5,245 nucleotides of DNA from Candidatus Uhrbacteria bacterium. Its GTDB lineage: Bacteria; Patescibacteriota; Patescibacteriia; SG8-24. Each line of letters opens with the position of its first letter. Position 1 is the first letter of the stretch. Under the pieces are notes generated by a model. That model saw only the letters and a list, made by a program, of their open reading frames with translations, had not been told where the DNA came from and ran no database searches. Made by a program: the position numbers and the translations under genes. The stretch covers positions 1-5,245 of the forward strand of contig JACQSM010000091.1 in the NCBI GenBank assembly GCA_016205965.1, given 5' to 3'. Shown here piece after piece: positions 4,954 through 5,245 of this stretch.

Positions 4954-5245
4954 ATGCCAACCTCCAACGCCATCGTCATCAAGGGCGCCCGCGTCCACAA
5001 CCTCAAGAACATCGACATCGAGGTGCCCAAGGGGAAGTTCGTCGTCATGACGGGCCTCTCGGGTTCCGGCAAGTCTTCGCTCGCTTTCGACACCATCTAT
5101 GCCGAGGGCCAGCGCCGCTACATGGAGAGCCTGTCCTCGTACGCGCGCCAATTTCTCGAACTCCAAGACAAACCCGACGTCGACGAAATCCACGGCCTCT
5201 CGCCGACCATCGCCATCGACCAGCGTACGACCTCGTCGAACCCGC
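4954..5245 (+). CDS. uvrA: UvrABC system protein A, N-terminal part (cut by window edge)
   Basis: The first 97 codons of UvrA, the ATP-dependent damage-recognition subunit of nucleotide excision repair, which loads UvrB at lesions. The N-terminus shows KGARVHNLKNIDIEVPKGK (10-28), the Walker A motif GLSGSGKSS (34-42), FDTIYAEGQRRYMESLSSYA (45-64), ARQFLELQDKPDVDEIHGLS (64-83) and the start of SPTIAIDQRTTSSNP (83-97). These match the family closely and in the expected order. The reading frame is open at position 5245, before the first zinc-binding module and signature motifs, so completeness cannot be judged. The ATG at 4954 gives the normal N-terminal length; no clear ribosome binding site precedes it. 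Confidence 0.97.
   Translation, partial: MPTSNAIVIKGARVHNLKNIDIEVPKGKFVVMTGLSGSGKSSLAFDTIYAEGQRRYMESLSSYARQFLELQDKPDVDEIHGLSPTIAIDQRTTSSNP

Overview
The window looks like a piece of a GC-rich Patescibacteria (Candidate Phyla Radiation) chromosome, probably Parcubacteria-like. The main evidence is the gene at 3253-4860. Its N-terminal third has the two-helix 'pilin' layout common in that group: a signal peptide, a helix ending in GGFQYLTAGGD, a basic stretch, and a second helix ending in LNTINPDLV. A very short SecG directly before a membrane-anchored family 5 solute-binding protein fits the same picture. Both TGA stops are read as stops, so this is the standard bacterial code and not the UGA-glycine code of SR1/Gracilibacteria. 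The lineage is inferred from gene style, not from a marker phylogeny.

Layout, left to right. A tRNA-Leu(CAG) with encoded CCA lies on the minus strand (11-97). A short gap (98-241) holds a strong hairpin. The minus-strand pair secG (2099-2317) and a dipeptide/oligopeptide-type solute-binding protein (242-2080) reads from a near-consensus promoter at 2345-2373. The divergent spacer 2318-2520 holds that promoter and two inverted copies of a self-palindromic 22-base element (2407-2429 and 2484-2505). A -10-like TATACT follows, placed so that transcription would begin at the next start codon. The plus strand then has a membrane-anchored DsbA-family protein (2521-3246) and, six bases later, the 535-residue pilin-like Cys-rich protein (3253-4860). 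After a 93-base spacer with its own promoter-like pair, the first 97 codons of uvrA run off the right edge.

Functionally, secG/SBP belongs to protein export and peptide capture, and uvrA to nucleotide excision repair. The most interesting part is the plus-strand pair. An exported, membrane-anchored protein with 48 cysteines, ending in seven regular four-cysteine repeats, is encoded directly after a thioredoxin-fold protein whose active site reads CPYS instead of CxxC. The natural inference is that the thiol protein helps fold or handle the disulfide-rich neighbour, although its missing second cysteine argues against ordinary DsbA chemistry. Nothing in the window is a classical defence system, mobile-element gene or CRISPR array.
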